Part shown: positions 28,301 to 43,300 of the stretch, piece after piece
Layout: each line of letters starts with the position of its first letter
How positions within the stretch are numbered: position 1 is the first letter of the stretch
Source: Micrasema longulum
Lineage: Eukaryota > Arthropoda > Insecta > Trichoptera > Brachycentridae
Length of the DNA stretch: 64,000 nucleotides
Direction: 5' to 3'
Assembly: GCA_022494885.1 (NCBI GenBank)
Contig: JAGVSM010003941.1
Span: 124,001-188,000 of the forward strand
Program-made: the position numbers and the translations under genes
Notes under the pieces: model-generated
Database searches by the model: none
What the model saw: only the letters and a program-made list of their open reading frames with translations
What the model was told of the DNA's origin: nothing

Positions 28301-31300
28301 TTTGCAATAATTTAAAGATAATACATTTAGCATAAAAGTGGTCGAGGCCAAATTTAAATTTTTTGTTTCTGAAAAAAAATCCAAGCATTTTAAATCATAT
28401 GCATTTTTGTGACATTTTCCTTTATTTCTACTTAAAATTATGTCTTCGGTAATATTAAAAAAAATATGTTTATCCTAAATTACTTTAGTTGAAGCCTTTT
28501 TTCATAGAATCGTATCGTAACCTATTTCCATATATATATATTTTTTAAATATTACCGAAGGCATAACTTTAAGTAAAAATAAAGGAAAATGTCACAAAAA
28601 TGTATATGATTTAAAATGCTTGTATTTTTTTTCAAAAACAAAAAATTAAAATTTGACCGCTGCCACTTTTATGTTAAATGTATTATCTTCAAATTATTAC
28701 AGAAATTTTTGTTAAATACTAAGTCTTTATTGAGATCCCAGATACCTAAGTTTAGTCTAAATTTGAAATGGCGTAATTTGCCGGTCTAAAAGTAATTATA
28801 TTTATCAACAATATTTTGAGTTTGTCCAAAATTTAGTAGGTCTGGATTCAACTCCCTGAGGAGCTGTTAACATTAACATATTACAACAGAGAAGAAGAAC
28901 ATTTAAGAAAGGTGATATATAAGTCTAGGCATCTACAGGGCTTATGACCTGTCATGGGCTGGTTTAAGTGGCTACTTTACACACTGTGTAACATTCACCA
29001 TTCTGCCCATATTTGAACATCTATATCCCTTCAATTCTTTCATCTGTTGATGTTTGTGGAGTTAAAGAGATGAAACCTTTATTTATGCGGGTGAGATTCA
29101 TCTAATTGAATTATTTCACCTACATACTAGGCAAAGCCGGAAAATGTTATTTTTCAATTTCTATACTTCTTAATGGACCGGTCAGCCATTACCATGACAG
29201 TTCATAAGCCCTGTAGATGCCTAGACTTATATATCACCTTCTCCTAAATGTTCTTCATCTCTGTTGTAATATGTTAATTTTATTTTAGTTACATAAAACT
29301 TTTAAGTATAGTTTTTAACAGAAATACCTTGAAAACATATTGTTTTTATCTAACTAATGTGTTTTTGTTTTTTTTATTATTGCCCGATTAAAAAAAACAT
29401 TAATTTTAAAATGGCAAATCGTATGATTTCCTAATTTTGCGTTCGTTTTTCCCGACTACAGCCTTAACCAGACAATGACAGGTCATAAGCCCTAGAAATG
29501 CCTAGACTTGTATATTCCCTCTTTAAAATATTCTTCATCACTGTTCTAAGATATAAATATAGGTATATATTTATCAAATGTAAGTAAATAAACTTATATC
29601 TATTTATTTTTTTTAATAACGTACAACGTAGGTATCTTTAAATAGACGTATTTTATTATTTGTTTATCTGTGCATACTAAATTGTGTGTATTTACGTCAA
29701 TACCGATGCTAAAATACAAACGTACAACGTAGGTACTTAATATGTAAATGAACCTTCCTACCCACAAATTAAGTTGAGTGGTAAAGTAGGTATAGTCAAG
29801 GAAATGTTAATAAAGTCTAATGAACTTCGAATATGCACTTAATTTTAATTAAATTTCTTCGCGTTCACAATATGAGCTGTGACGACATGACGTGGTCGCC
29901 GACCGACGCCGACGCCGAGCCGGCGCGACGCGACGCCATGGCGACAACCGACGCATTACATTTGGGATTCTATAATAACGTTATGGGAATCATCCCCATG
30001 AGTCAAGTGCACAACTGTTTTAAAAAATACAGAAACCAGAAAATAATGGGAATGCGCAAAGGGTCAGTTGCAAAAGTTAAGTTAAAAAGAGTTTTATGAT
30101 ATAATAAATAGTAGTTGCGTTTTCGGGTCATTTTTTACGACTTTTTCTGCAAATATTGCATGTATTCATATAAAAGAAACATTACAAAAAACTTGATTTA
30201 TTATTTGAAGTAGGCAGTTTTATTATTTGTTTTTATTAAAATAAAGTTTATATTTGAAGCACTAACTTTCTGGTTATTCAAATGGAAATAAATCAACACT
30301 GTCTTTAACGCCTTTTTTTACAGGCCGTTTAAGATGCTACACAAGCCTCCTTATCACTAGATTATGTATATATATAACTTGGTAAAAAGGCTTGTGTAAC
30401 TTATATTTTTTTTAGATGGTGTAAAACTAATAAATGAGGAAGTTGGGTGGTTTAAAAAAAAGTTTATTAATGGACTATCAAACTAAGCCAAAATTAATTA
30501 AAAAATATTTTTTCGCATCACATTATCAGCGCTATGATTTTTTTGTAGTTTTTGTAGTATTTCCTCTTGGGAGTGTAATTTTGTTTTTTTTTGTATAATT
30601 ATTATTTGGAATTATTATTTTGATATTTAATAATGATCGCACCGTGTGTATTTGAACGAACCAAAATACGATTTTGATAGCAGAAGATTTAAATAGTTGT
30701 ATGGGATACGTACGATCTTGCAAAACGAAAGCACGACTTGGTAAAGGATTTGTTCAGAGGGTCTAGATGCATATAATGAGGACTTATTGGAGTGAATAAT
30801 CAAATAATTATGTAATATTTTGCGATACAGTAACGTTGGATTAAATGATACTCATTTACTTTGAAATATTATCTTGCTTATCTTACATTCGTCATTAAAT
30901 TTGTAATCAGTCTACAAGAATTGAAGTAGTTAAAAATTGATATTAACAACATTCTAGTATGTCCAAATCTTCATCATATTTTTCGTGTATGTACTTACTA
31001 AGATTGACAAATATGCCGATGAAGGTTTCAGCGTGTTTTCGGCTCTTTTGCTTCACAAAAACTTCGCTTCAGAAAAAGACAAGAGACCTTTAAGACGTAG
31101 TGCTACAGAAAATATTAGGAATTTCCTGGAGAGAATACATCACTAATGAGGAGGTTCTCAGTAGAATCGAAGAATGGAGGCATCTAATCAAAACCATCTC
31201 AGAGAGTCAAGCCCAATTATTTTTACTGTCCATATTATGCGCCCTGCGAGGGTATCCTGGCATAATAGAGGGACTTGAACTGCAACTCAAATTTTGAGCT

Positions 31301-34300
31301 GAAGAGGGCTGCAGAGAACAGAGCGCAGTGAGGGATGATGTTTAGTAAATAACAGCATTTATCGATATTGTTCCTGGCCGATTAACTTTCTGTCCCATCT
31401 TTCCCTTGACCCATCCTTAAGGTACCTACTTGACATCAAGATAGAAGAAATACAAAAAAGAGAACATTTGGATTTGGAACAAAATAAACAAAATTGTTGG
31501 CATTACATTAGATTGCATTAAAATTTTTGGATTGGTCGCGCGTCGTTGTAAAAGTTATCATAAATCGTTATATAATTCAAAGTGAATTTTATCATACAGT
31601 GTCCGAAATTGAAAAACAATCTCATTGCATCAAAGGTAGGTCCGTTTTCGTGTTTCTTTCCTTTGTTCAAAAATTTCCAATATTTTACAAAACCGAATGA
31701 AATTCGTTTTTACGCTACAATCCGCTTTTCGTTAACAGGCGAGATGCGGGACTTTGCTGCAAACTAATCCCTAGGATTGGGTGCATGCTGTACACATACA
31801 TATGTTCTGTAATATTTTAAAAAAGAAATAGGAAAAAAAACATGGACAAAACCACTAGACAGGTCACAAAATCTAGTCAATGATGGGTCATAAGCTCTGT
31901 AAATGCCTAGACTACCATATTCTCTTCTCATAAAGGTTATCTACCTTCATTAAAATAAAATATGTAAAGTTAATTTATTTGGTTCTTTTTTTATGAAATT
32001 AAAATATATTTGGTTTAAGAACATATAACTACTCAAACAATATTGTTTTAGTAAAAAAAATATTAAATATTTAAAAAACCAACACTACCTTATTATACTC
32101 ATAGTGAGGAAGTTCAGTGCTACGGAAAATTGGATATGAAAAATGTTCTTTCTTACGCGCGGTAAAAATTATAACATTAAATTGTACGTCGAAGTTTCTT
32201 TACATTTTCAAAGATTATATAAAGTTTGATAAACCAACATAACGAATTATTCGCCAATTCGATCAATTATGTTTCCTTACAAAAAAAACATTCGTTAAAA
32301 AAAAAACAGCTAGGTAGGTACTAGGTATACAGTTTTTTCATCGACATAAAATTTTCGCACTTACAACATTTTATAAAATGTATTGTTTGGATTAGAAATT
32401 AGATTTAAAAAATCTTGATTTACACGATAGTAAGACATCTAGGTTATATTATTTATGTTGTAATTAAAAAAAACATGCACTCGTAACGTAAATTGTCCAC
32501 GACAAACGATGCACTGGTTTCATCGCATAAAATATTGTAAACTAATGTTTGTTTTTATTTTATTGGATTTCCACGAGTATAAAACCTTGCGTTTTATATA
32601 ACGCTATCTCTAATCAATTTTAACTAAGGTCATTATAAAAAAGTAATATTTTTGAATGACACAAGTTTATCCAAGAGGTTTTTCTGATAAGTTTAAAAAT
32701 GTAATCTCATTTGGGTAATTTAATACCATCAGCTTGAGATACAATTATTTAGGTATTTTATACAAATATAACAATTTATTATGGCTGAGATAAAGGGTCC
32801 CTAGTCCAATTTTCACTACGAATGCTAAGCGCGGATGATAAGGTATGTAATAATTTATTATTTTCACGCTAATTTGTATCAAAGTTACAAATTAGGTATG
32901 TGCCTTAAGAAATTTTGCGGAACTCCTTAGCTCCGAAGGTTATCTCTTATCTTTTGGACTCTGCTTAATAATTCAAACCGAAAATTAGATAATGGAATGG
33001 CGATAAAAAATCGCAAATAAAATTATTTTTAATTTAGGTAAACTTGAAACATTTTGTATCATCGTGGTTTTTATTTTACAAGCGATGCGCGATGAAATAT
33101 TAAATAATAATCCCTCGATATTTATGACAACGCATTGAAATATTGTTGTTTTTCGTACATACGTATATAAAGAGTTACGTTATTTTTTCTTTATATTCGC
33201 GTATTTTTCAATGAATGGACACGTAAAAAGTACTTTAAAAAAATGTTTAAATTGTTTTCGAAATGTAAACAAGAAAAACTTCATTCATCGGCGGAAATGC
33301 AGTGAGAGACAAAGTGTAATTGTTCAAGAGGAAAAGAAAACTGATAATGTTTTTTGAGTTTTCTTAATACATACAAAACAATTTTTTTGTAGAATATTTG
33401 ATTTTATTTGATTCATCATCATCATCATCATCAGCCGTCTCTTGTCCAATGGTGAACATAGGCCTCCCCCTTTAGTCTCCATATTTCCCTATCCTGAGCC
33501 AACCGCATCTAACCACTTCCTGCAACTCGTCAAATGTCATCAGACCACCTTGTCTGAGGCCTGACGACACTTCTTCTACCCGTTCTGGCTCGCCATTCCA
33601 GGACTTTTTTGGTCCATCGAGAGTCTGTGGTTCTGGCTTTATGACCAGCCCAGCTCCATTTCTGGTTGGCAGCCCTATGGACCACATCGGTGACCTTTGT
33701 TCTCGCTCTAATCCATGTATTGGTTTTTCTGTCTCTCAACGAAATACCCAGCATTCTCCTTTTCATGGCTCTCTGTGTCACTGATAATTTGTAAAAATGT
33801 TTCGTGAACACAAAAGTTTCACAGCCATATGTCAGTACAGGGAGAACACAAGCATCAACAAGTTTCTTCTTTAAGTAATGTGAATACTTCGGAGATTTGA
33901 GGATATATGAGAGCTTACCAAAGGCAGTCCATGCTAAACCTCGCCTTCTTTCTATTTCTACCTCTTGATTATCTTTCCCGAGGTTTATTTCGTGTCCTAA
34001 GTATATATAACTTTCAATCTTTTCAATGATTTGTCCATTTACTAAGATGTTACATGATTGGTTTGCATCACTTATTACTTTGAAGCATTCATTTTGAAGC
34101 CTATTTTCGGGGATGCTGTATTAACTTCGTTTATCATGTTTTTATATTTGATTATTGTGTATTAATTTAACAAAAACTAAGATAATCGTTCTTTTTTAAC
34201 ATTCTTTTCCCTCTCACGAACCATTTCCACTTTATCCCTAAAAACATCAAAAGTTTTCACCGAATAAAACAAACATACTCATAAATTTTTCAGGTACTTC

Positions 34301-37300
34301 TTTAAAACCCTTTCATTATGTTTTTTATGTAAAAAAATATTAATTGAATATAGGATTTTACTAATTAACCGTAAGTTCAATAAATCAATACATAAAAAAT
34401 ATCTGGGGAATCGAATCCTTAACGTGCGACGAGAGATATATTGCTTAAACACGAATTTATTATATAAATTACTCAGCAGACATTAATTACGTGTTCAATC
34501 AAAAGTTTATAATTATAAATTCCTGATGCTAACATTAAAATATTCATTTAATTCTTTAGAATATAAAGTAAATAATTAATAATGTTATTTCAACTAAATA
34601 TTACAGAAGACCGACATGTGTTAAATTTTTGCGTGGCTTAAAATAATGTAACCCCGAATTATTATTTTTCCTGCATTTAAATAGCCAACGAAGCGCTGAA
34701 TTGATCGGTTTCACGCGATTTCTATCAACATTACACTTCATCAATCCGTCTTCACGAGCCATGTGGTCTATACTGGATACGGGATAGAACTGCACAAGAT
34801 TGTAATAGTTACAATTTTTGTTTTGAAAATTAACAGTATTTTGAGAGTTTATTTATTTATTTATTTATGCTTTATTAAGTTACTTCATAACATCTTAAGA
34901 ACTAAAAAAAATTCTCAAATTAATTTGAAATATTTCGACTTTTTCTATTTCGTTTATTTCTTCAGGTAACTCGTTGTACAGCTTCAATCCCTTGTACAAT
35001 GAGTTTTGAGATTCTGTTTTTCTCCTTATTGATAATCTTATCTTTTTTTACTCCTTGTTTCATATGTATGTCATTGTTGGTTAAATTTTATTATTGTTTT
35101 TATTTTATTCATTTCCTTAATTATTTTATGTATTAAAATTGCTACACTATATTCAATTTGTTGCTTTACTGTGAGCAAGCCAATTTCTTTGTGCATTATT
35201 TCTACATTATAATAGATATTTCTTTTGAGTATAATCCTCATCGCCTTATTTTAAAGAATTTGTATATTTTTAATTTCTCCTTCATTACATAAAAAATAAT
35301 GGAAGAACAGTAATTTATATGTGGACATATTATTGTTTTAAATATAAGAATACTACTGTTTATATATATTGCATTACGTAATCTTACCAGAAATGAATTG
35401 TTAAAAAAATTGTTTTTGTTAAATATTGAGAATGTGTTTTGAAATTCAAATATCTATCCAAGTAGACCCCGAGATACTTTATTTCTTCCACAGAATTTAT
35501 ATTCAAATTATCAATATTAATATTGTAACCCTGGGGATATTAGTTTTTTCCTAATATTCATATATTTTGTTTTTGATATATTAAATTTTAATTTATTTAC
35601 TTTCAACCATTTTGATATATTTCCTAAATCGTAATTAATCTTATTTATCACTGTATCATAATTATCTCCTGATATCAACCGCTCAACAAGTGCATAGCTT
35701 ATGTTAGGTTTTTGTTATTTTCATTGTGCGTTTTGTAATATAAATAATATAGATGTACCTGCATATATACCTGGTTTTTAAAACTGTGAATATTTTGTTA
35801 ACAATCTCTGTTTATTAAGTTAGTCTTCTTTGTTTATTCTCTAATGTAAACACATTTAAAAAAAAAGTATAATGTTAAGTGTCGGCACGGGTAACCCCAG
35901 TGAGGGCACATTATTTTTATTATTAATTATAGTTGTAAAAGAAAAATATGAATAAATAAATCAAATAAATATGTAAACTAGTGCATCATCTGAATGTTCA
36001 AATGGTTGCGGACAAGTAATGAATTTTCTCCCTTTTATTATGATTTTACAGTCAATTATTACATTATCTGGTATCTCCGTCTGCGCAGAGAATTTCTGAC
36101 TCGATGATATTTACTATGTAAAAAAACTTTTTTACATCACCAAGGTGACATCGCGTTATTTACAGGAGACACGTTATTCGGATAAAATGAACTTTAATCT
36201 TTAATTCAAATAAAGTATTTATAAAATACACGATCACACGATCTACAAAAAGATGTCAATAACAATAATACTCCGCAAAAAAAAAACAATGTGCAAAAAC
36301 GTTGAGACATGAAACTGATATCTGATTTTGCCTAAGTATGCACAATAGTAGCACAATTCGTCGCTTTTGTTCGTTTTTGTCCAACAGACCATTTTTAACG
36401 AAATTCGGTTAAGTGTACAGGAAGGATGTGATAAAGTGTACATAGGACAAACAGGGCGCACAGCGAAGAAGAGGATTGACGAACACAAAAGAGCGTGTAA
36501 ACTTGGGCACCCTGACAAATCTGCAATAGCGGAACACTTTAGACACCGGACATTTTTTCGCCTTCGAACCGGAAATTTCGCATAAACCCAGTAATTACAG
36601 TGCACGAATAATAAAAGAGGCAATTGCAATACACAAACACCCAAATAATATAAACAAAATGACGGGTTTAAATTAAACTCAACATGGTTCTCAGCACTAC
36701 ATACTACAAAAACTAATAGAAATGTGCCTACTGCCGACTGTGACACGGTACAAATTACTAGTAATTAAACACATACTTTTTCATACAAAACCTCAGTTTA
36801 CCCTGAAGTTGGCTCCTGTAATGGTAGCCGAAACGTCGGAACAAATCCAACACTCACGGTATCACCCAAAAAGAAACATATTAAAGTGTACAGGAGTTCT
36901 GATAAAGCTGTCATTTATGAAATTATTCGTAAAAAAAATAAAGCTTTATATCTGCCGATTTGTGTTTTGGTCTGTTGGACAAAAACGAACTGAAGCGACG
37001 AATTGTCAATTATTTGAATAAACTGTTGTTTTTTTTTTTTAAGATAATTAAATATGCAAATGTAAAACATTTAAGTTTGATAGTGAAAAAATAGAATTAC
37101 CAATGATCGTTTGTAAGTATAACTCAAGTAACCGATGGTAGATTTTTCCAGAAACCAAGTCATTACTATAAAGTTGGTCGAATTGTTTGGAAATAATGCT
37201 GTCAGGATGACACAAGAACAATGCTGTGAGTAACATTGATAGTGCTATCATTGTTTATATACAATGTCGTTTACCTCGAAAACTTTTGTTTTAACAACTG

Positions 37301-40300
37301 AAGAATATTATAATTAAACATAATTTATTGTTAAGTAAATAGAGTGCGCATGTACACGAATATTCAAAAGGCCAAATGGAAGACAAAGTAGTGTCAGTGT
37401 ATTTTAAAAATAAGAGAGGAGTATAAAAGAGAAATAGGCTGTGGTCCCGTGGCTAGTGTCGCGGATCCACGGATCAGAGGTCCGAGGTTCGAGCCCCGCT
37501 CTACCCACGAACTTGATTCCCATTTTCTAATATTCAGTTATTTTAAACTCGTTTAAAATGCCCCTCAAAATTTAATTACTTGGGTACATCATAAAAACGC
37601 AAATATTTATTTTTATAAAAAACGGCGTTTGTCGAAATTTACAATGCTTATGAAAAAATGTTTTGACGTAATACAAAAATGACAGAATATATTTGTCTGC
37701 TACACTCGATATTTACTGATAGGTAGTAAAACCAATACATACACCGCAGTATTTTTAAAATATGTTTTGTTTAATTAATTTGTTTTTCTATATTTCTGTC
37801 TTCAGCACTACCAACAATTATTATTAAGTCTTACTTATATATAATGAGGTAGCTCAGTGTTTTTTTCTTTTTTTTTTACTAGTTTATAGACTATTAAACT
37901 GAGCCAAATTTTTTATATATATTTTTTTTAAATCGTGATTTCAGCGCTTTGATTTTTCAATTTTTTTTAGTAGTGAAATCACTTTGCGTGTGGCGTCAGA
38001 GGTTCTCTTCCTCTTATTCTCGGTCAGTTCTGCTGATTGGTCCGTTGACGGTAAGTAAACCAAATATAAACTTAAAATATAAGAAATCAAACACTGACTC
38101 GAGTCTACCGAACACTTTATTTTATTTTTACAAAGATAAAAACAAAAGTTTGTAAGTGAAAATTCTTGATGGAAGTTCGTTGTAATTTATTGTAGAAATA
38201 AAAGACGAGTGATACTTTAATCCACAAATTTGGAATATCCAGTGACCGGTTTCATCGCTTTCGCGACATCTTCGAGACTGAAAGCGATGAAACCGGTCTC
38301 TGGATATTCCAAATTTGTGGATTAAAGTATCACTCGTCTTTTATTTCTGTAATAAATGAAAATAAAAAATTCGTGAAAATTGTTTCGAAAATGCCTTAAC
38401 AAGGCGAAGCAATTGTCACGTAATTTTTGTTTTTATATTTGTAAAAATTAAATAAAGTGTTCAGTAGACTCAAATCAGTGTTTGATTTCTTGTAAGAGTA
38501 TTTTAAGTTTAAATATGGAGTTCTACAAAATAAACACTAAATCAATCAATAAACCGGATATCTTTCACAGCTCTCTCATCATCAGTTGATTCATATAAAC
38601 TAGTGACGTCGTTCAAAGTAATTAGTTTTTATTAAAATATTGTTTATTATGTTTTTCGTAAATTTTCTAAAAACTTTACCGTTCAATTGAACGCTCTTAT
38701 TTTGACAGCGAGCAAGAAATCATTTTTTGTATCCAATTCCCGTAGGGCTGAAGTTCCTCATTATTAAAAAATGTAACTTCGGCGGCCTCCGTGGTGTAGC
38801 GGTCAAGACGCTCGACTCACGCACGGAAGGTTCCGGGTTCGATTCCCGGTGAGAACACGAAAATTAAAATGTGATTTTTCTCAAGCCTGGGTGCTCTGTG
38901 ATGTAATTCACCACTGTAATTAGGCCTCCTGGCCTGTTGTGGTACAAAAAAAAAGTAAAAAAACTCCCTCTTTTAATTCTATGTTTTTATTATTAAGAAA
39001 ACATATCATACATATAGTACATATTATACTCTCAGGAGTTACAAAAAAAACTCATTTTATGTTGTTCTATTAGTATGAATTTTTTATTTAATTTCTAACT
39101 TTCTTCCTCTACTTTATACTACGTTTCTTTTTTATTTTCCTTGTTCTACTTTTAGTGTACATTTCAATGCTTGTAACGACTATTTATTATGGTTTTACAC
39201 TATGTATTGTTATTATTTACTAAATATGTAAATAAGTAAGTTGTAATTTTCCTCATATTTTCAAGGAAAACACGGCTGATTTTTTCAGTGAATGTTGGAT
39301 GAGAGTTTATAAAATACAGTATAATATCAAATTGTTCTCTTTCAGTATTATTCGTATTTTATTTTTGATGTAAAATATTGTTATTTTAACATCCTGGATG
39401 AAGATGTTAAGTTCTTTAGAACAAAAGCCATTTTCAGGAAAATTGTACAAGTTTAGATTTTGTCTAAGAGACAAGACCATTGCAGGAGACTACTGTGAGA
39501 TATTACATAGATTTATATACTATAAAGCGAGTTGTCCAGATCTCCGGATGTTTATTTAAAAAAAAATATTTTTAAAATTTTATATTTTTTCTGTTGTTTC
39601 ATTATGTGCATACTTCCACTTGCCACAACTCAACATAAAACTATTGGTCTTATAGAGTTAGCGATCCGCTATATATTTTTTTGTAATATGTGTGAATTTG
39701 TATGAATAAATAAATTTAAATAAATTTAATTTCTTAATTGAACAATACTCAAAGCATTATACGCGTATTATAATATAGAAAAAATAGAGCCATTTTATTA
39801 AAACAAACGTTTTATACAAAAAATACGTTATCAAATTATGTTATTCTGTATTATACAGTCCTATACCTGCGTATCTTACAGTAAAGTATAAATTCTTCTT
39901 TCCTACGATTTCTACATTCCATTTTCTAAAATGTTCTTCATCTCTATTGTAGTATGTAAATATTAACAGCTCCCTAGGGGGTTGAATCCAACCCTTGTCT
40001 ACAAAAAATTGAACAAACTCATAACATTGCTGATAAATCCACCTGGTCCAAGAAGATGTAAAAAATTGAAAAATATTTTCAGGCGTTGCCTGGTATGTGG
40101 GTGAAATAATTCAGTCATATGAATCTCACCCGCAACAATAAAGGTTTCAGCTCTTTAACTTCACAAACGTCATCAGATGGAGGAATTGAAGGAATATAGA
40201 TGTTCAAATATAGGCTGAACGATAAGTGTTACACAGAGTGTAAAGTGGCCAGTTTAACTGTATTGTCCCATTTGTATCAACCGCCTTTTGTAAAAAGCAA

Positions 40301-43300
40301 TACAATGTAATTGCTCCAAAAATATTTAATGATTTGTTTCCAAATATAAAAGACTTAAAATGTAAAACAAATTTTAAAATAAAAATAACTGCACATTTAA
40401 ATAGTGTACTGAGAGATTTTTGAAAAAAAATATATGTAAATCAAAAAACGTAGTACTTTATATAATTGGTACACATATTATTTATATTTTTATGTATTTC
40501 ATTGCTTCATATGTATTTTAATATATATTATACTATATGATTTATGTTTAAGTAACATGTATTCTTGGCACATATATATACTTTATATTTGTATAAAAAG
40601 GATTTTTATTTCTAACATTTGATTAGCTAGGCATTTATAATTGAGTAGTTTTAGTTTTTCTTTTTTATGTTATTGTTTTATTAGTATAGGACTACTTATG
40701 CTCTAAAGATAGAAAATCTCCATCTTTAGAACAGGCTGTGCCATGTTAGATGGAGACTATCATTAACAGAGAACACTCCGTTTTCATTTTACATTAATTG
40801 GTTTTATATAGATTCCCTGTTATAAAGTATGTGTATTATTTTTTTTTCAATAAATTTATAAATAAATAAATAATAAATAAACAGGTCATAAGCCCCGTGG
40901 ATGCCTAGACTTCCACATTCTCTTCTCTAAAATGTTCCTAATCTCTGTTGTAATATGTTTAAATACAAATGGTCATATGTCTAAATACCGGCCTTACATC
41001 TCTGGTCGTGAGTCATGATTCATGATACGAAGCACTGTTAATTTTAAGTTTATTAATAATATAAATATTATATATTGCAGGCGGATACAGTGTGTTCGAA
41101 TTTTAAATAAGCCCATGTTAACGTGTTAGTGCCTTTCGGTAAACTAAGTAAACATACACTTTTTGCTTGTGTAAGCACGCACATTTGAACACTTATTGTT
41201 ACGCACACATAAAGTGGACGCCATTAAATATTTTAATGAACTGTAATATATTTATCGACTAGGACACATCGAGCGAAACAGTTCTGATGGCGGATGGATA
41301 AAGGAAGCTACTTTTTCGGTCTATCGTCTCTGATCCCGGATTTGGATGTCGTTGACAAACGCGTTAAGATGGGAACGTATTTATGTTAGAAAACTAGATT
41401 TTTCATTAAGAAAAACATGTCTGGTTTCTCTCCAATAGAAGATCTTTATAATAGTTGACTCGTTTACTGAGATTTTTTTCTCGATTCGTGAAAAAATGTT
41501 TGCGATGACGTATGCTGTGCAAAAAATAACTAAATTTTCCATGTGACCTGCATAAATATATTCATGTCTGTTACAACAAAGTGACACATAGCGATCTTCC
41601 TTTTAAATGAAAAATATGTTATTAAGAATTATTTATATCTTGCATAATAACTTCGTAAGAATATATTTACATAAAAGTTTTAGATATTAACCAGTATAAT
41701 ATTATGATTAATGTGTTACGCCTATTATAAGTTTAACATGTTTCTGATTACGATAGTACAAGTCCTTATAAACTAACAGGTTTGTTATTGCTCAGCATTC
41801 ATTAGAATACCAATACGTCTTTAATGGTTAAACATTTATAAACAATTCGTTGGTAATTACAGTTAATTACGAGTACTCACGTTAATCTCAAATTTAAAAC
41901 GTCAATTATAATGTACTTTTTTTCTAATAATGTATTTTTATTAAATTGGTTTACAGTAAAAATATAAAAATAAAATGACAAGTATTCGACAAGTTAAAGT
42001 AAAAACGTATAATGACATAAGTCCAAAAGATTTACTCACAAACTAAAATTAATAAGTGTTTAGATATCCCGAACAGGAAAAAAAATTGTACATTTTATTT
42101 AACCTTCCCGAATTTATTAAACTTATTATTTATTTAAATATACATCGATTGCAGATATTTTCATTCAATAATATATTATAAATAATTTAAAATAAAACGC
42201 CACCGATCAATAATATTTTTTGTGCTCAAAACTTTTTTAAAATTTTTTTTTTTACATATTTATTACAGCAATATACTAGTAATTATTTATACAACAAATT
42301 AATTCAGTAGTAAAAGTAAACAAACATATTTTTTATTTTTGCTGTTGGTTCATCTAAACTGCCTAACTAGGGATAGCTTCCCCGTTCTAAGGCAGAATTT
42401 TTTATAATAATAGTTTGTGTCTTGGCTTGAGAGAACAGGCGGTGTCCGGGAATTTTGATGAACTGGTATTTCAACATTGGTTTTTCTGTCACTCTCATAA
42501 ATGTCTTCCCGGTACTGCGCGAAAAAGACAACTGCACGTCGGACTGATTTTGCCTTACAAAATCGACGTTTTGCTGTCCCGATATCCGCGCCTTAAAACT
42601 GAACCTTTTTAGTTTTTTGTAAGAAAAAGTGTCGGAATGAAATTTTTTGTACCAGTACCTTTTCCGTTTGTTCAAAATTATTTATAATTTTTGCAAAACC
42701 GTAGTCCGAAGACGGGAGATAAAACTGGGCGCTTTTTCGGGTTTTTGGATGGTCCTAGCTCCCATAAGAAAAATAATATCAAAATAGTAAAACGACAAGA
42801 CACCGAAATGGTAAATATATATAGGGTGTAAAAAAATCACCGGTCTTATGCCATTATCCAGGGAGAAAATACGAGAATACGTTTGTATGAAGAAAAGTCA
42901 TACTGTGTTTCCTCGTAACAAAAAAAGAAGAAAATTTATGTTCTTGGTAATAAACCTGTATGGTTAACCTATCCGCATTCAGTGGTGCATAGGATACTGC
43001 ACTAGTACTTGAATTGCATCTGCAGCGTACCTGGAGTATTTTTATTACTTGGAAGATAAGTCTTACACTTTAGATGCCAGCAGGATTATTCTGCCACAAT
43101 TTCGTTTCGTAAGTTCGTTCGTTCGTCACATTTATCTAATTCTAACGCAATAAAAACCATATTTCGCTCTCGTTCTCTCTCATAAAATACGAATGAATTT
43201 ACGAAACAAATTAGTTACAGCATAAGGCCACAGTTCAGCAATAACAAAAAGTTGCGGTGTAGAACAACCTTAATTGTGTAGTTATCTACAGAATATTTTT

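Noticed and set aside
36243..36746. 167-codon minus-strand ORF, the longest in the window
   Set aside because: It is antisense to the clear GIY-YIG frame of the Penelope-like remnant; its residues are not family-like.
38772..38850. Functional tRNA gene
   Set aside because: The T arm is perfect, but the acceptor stem does not close and the sequence continues into a SINE body with an A-rich tail.
42367..42675. 102-codon minus-strand ORF as a gene
   Set aside because: It overlies dispersed repeat D, and the second copy of the repeat does not keep the frame.
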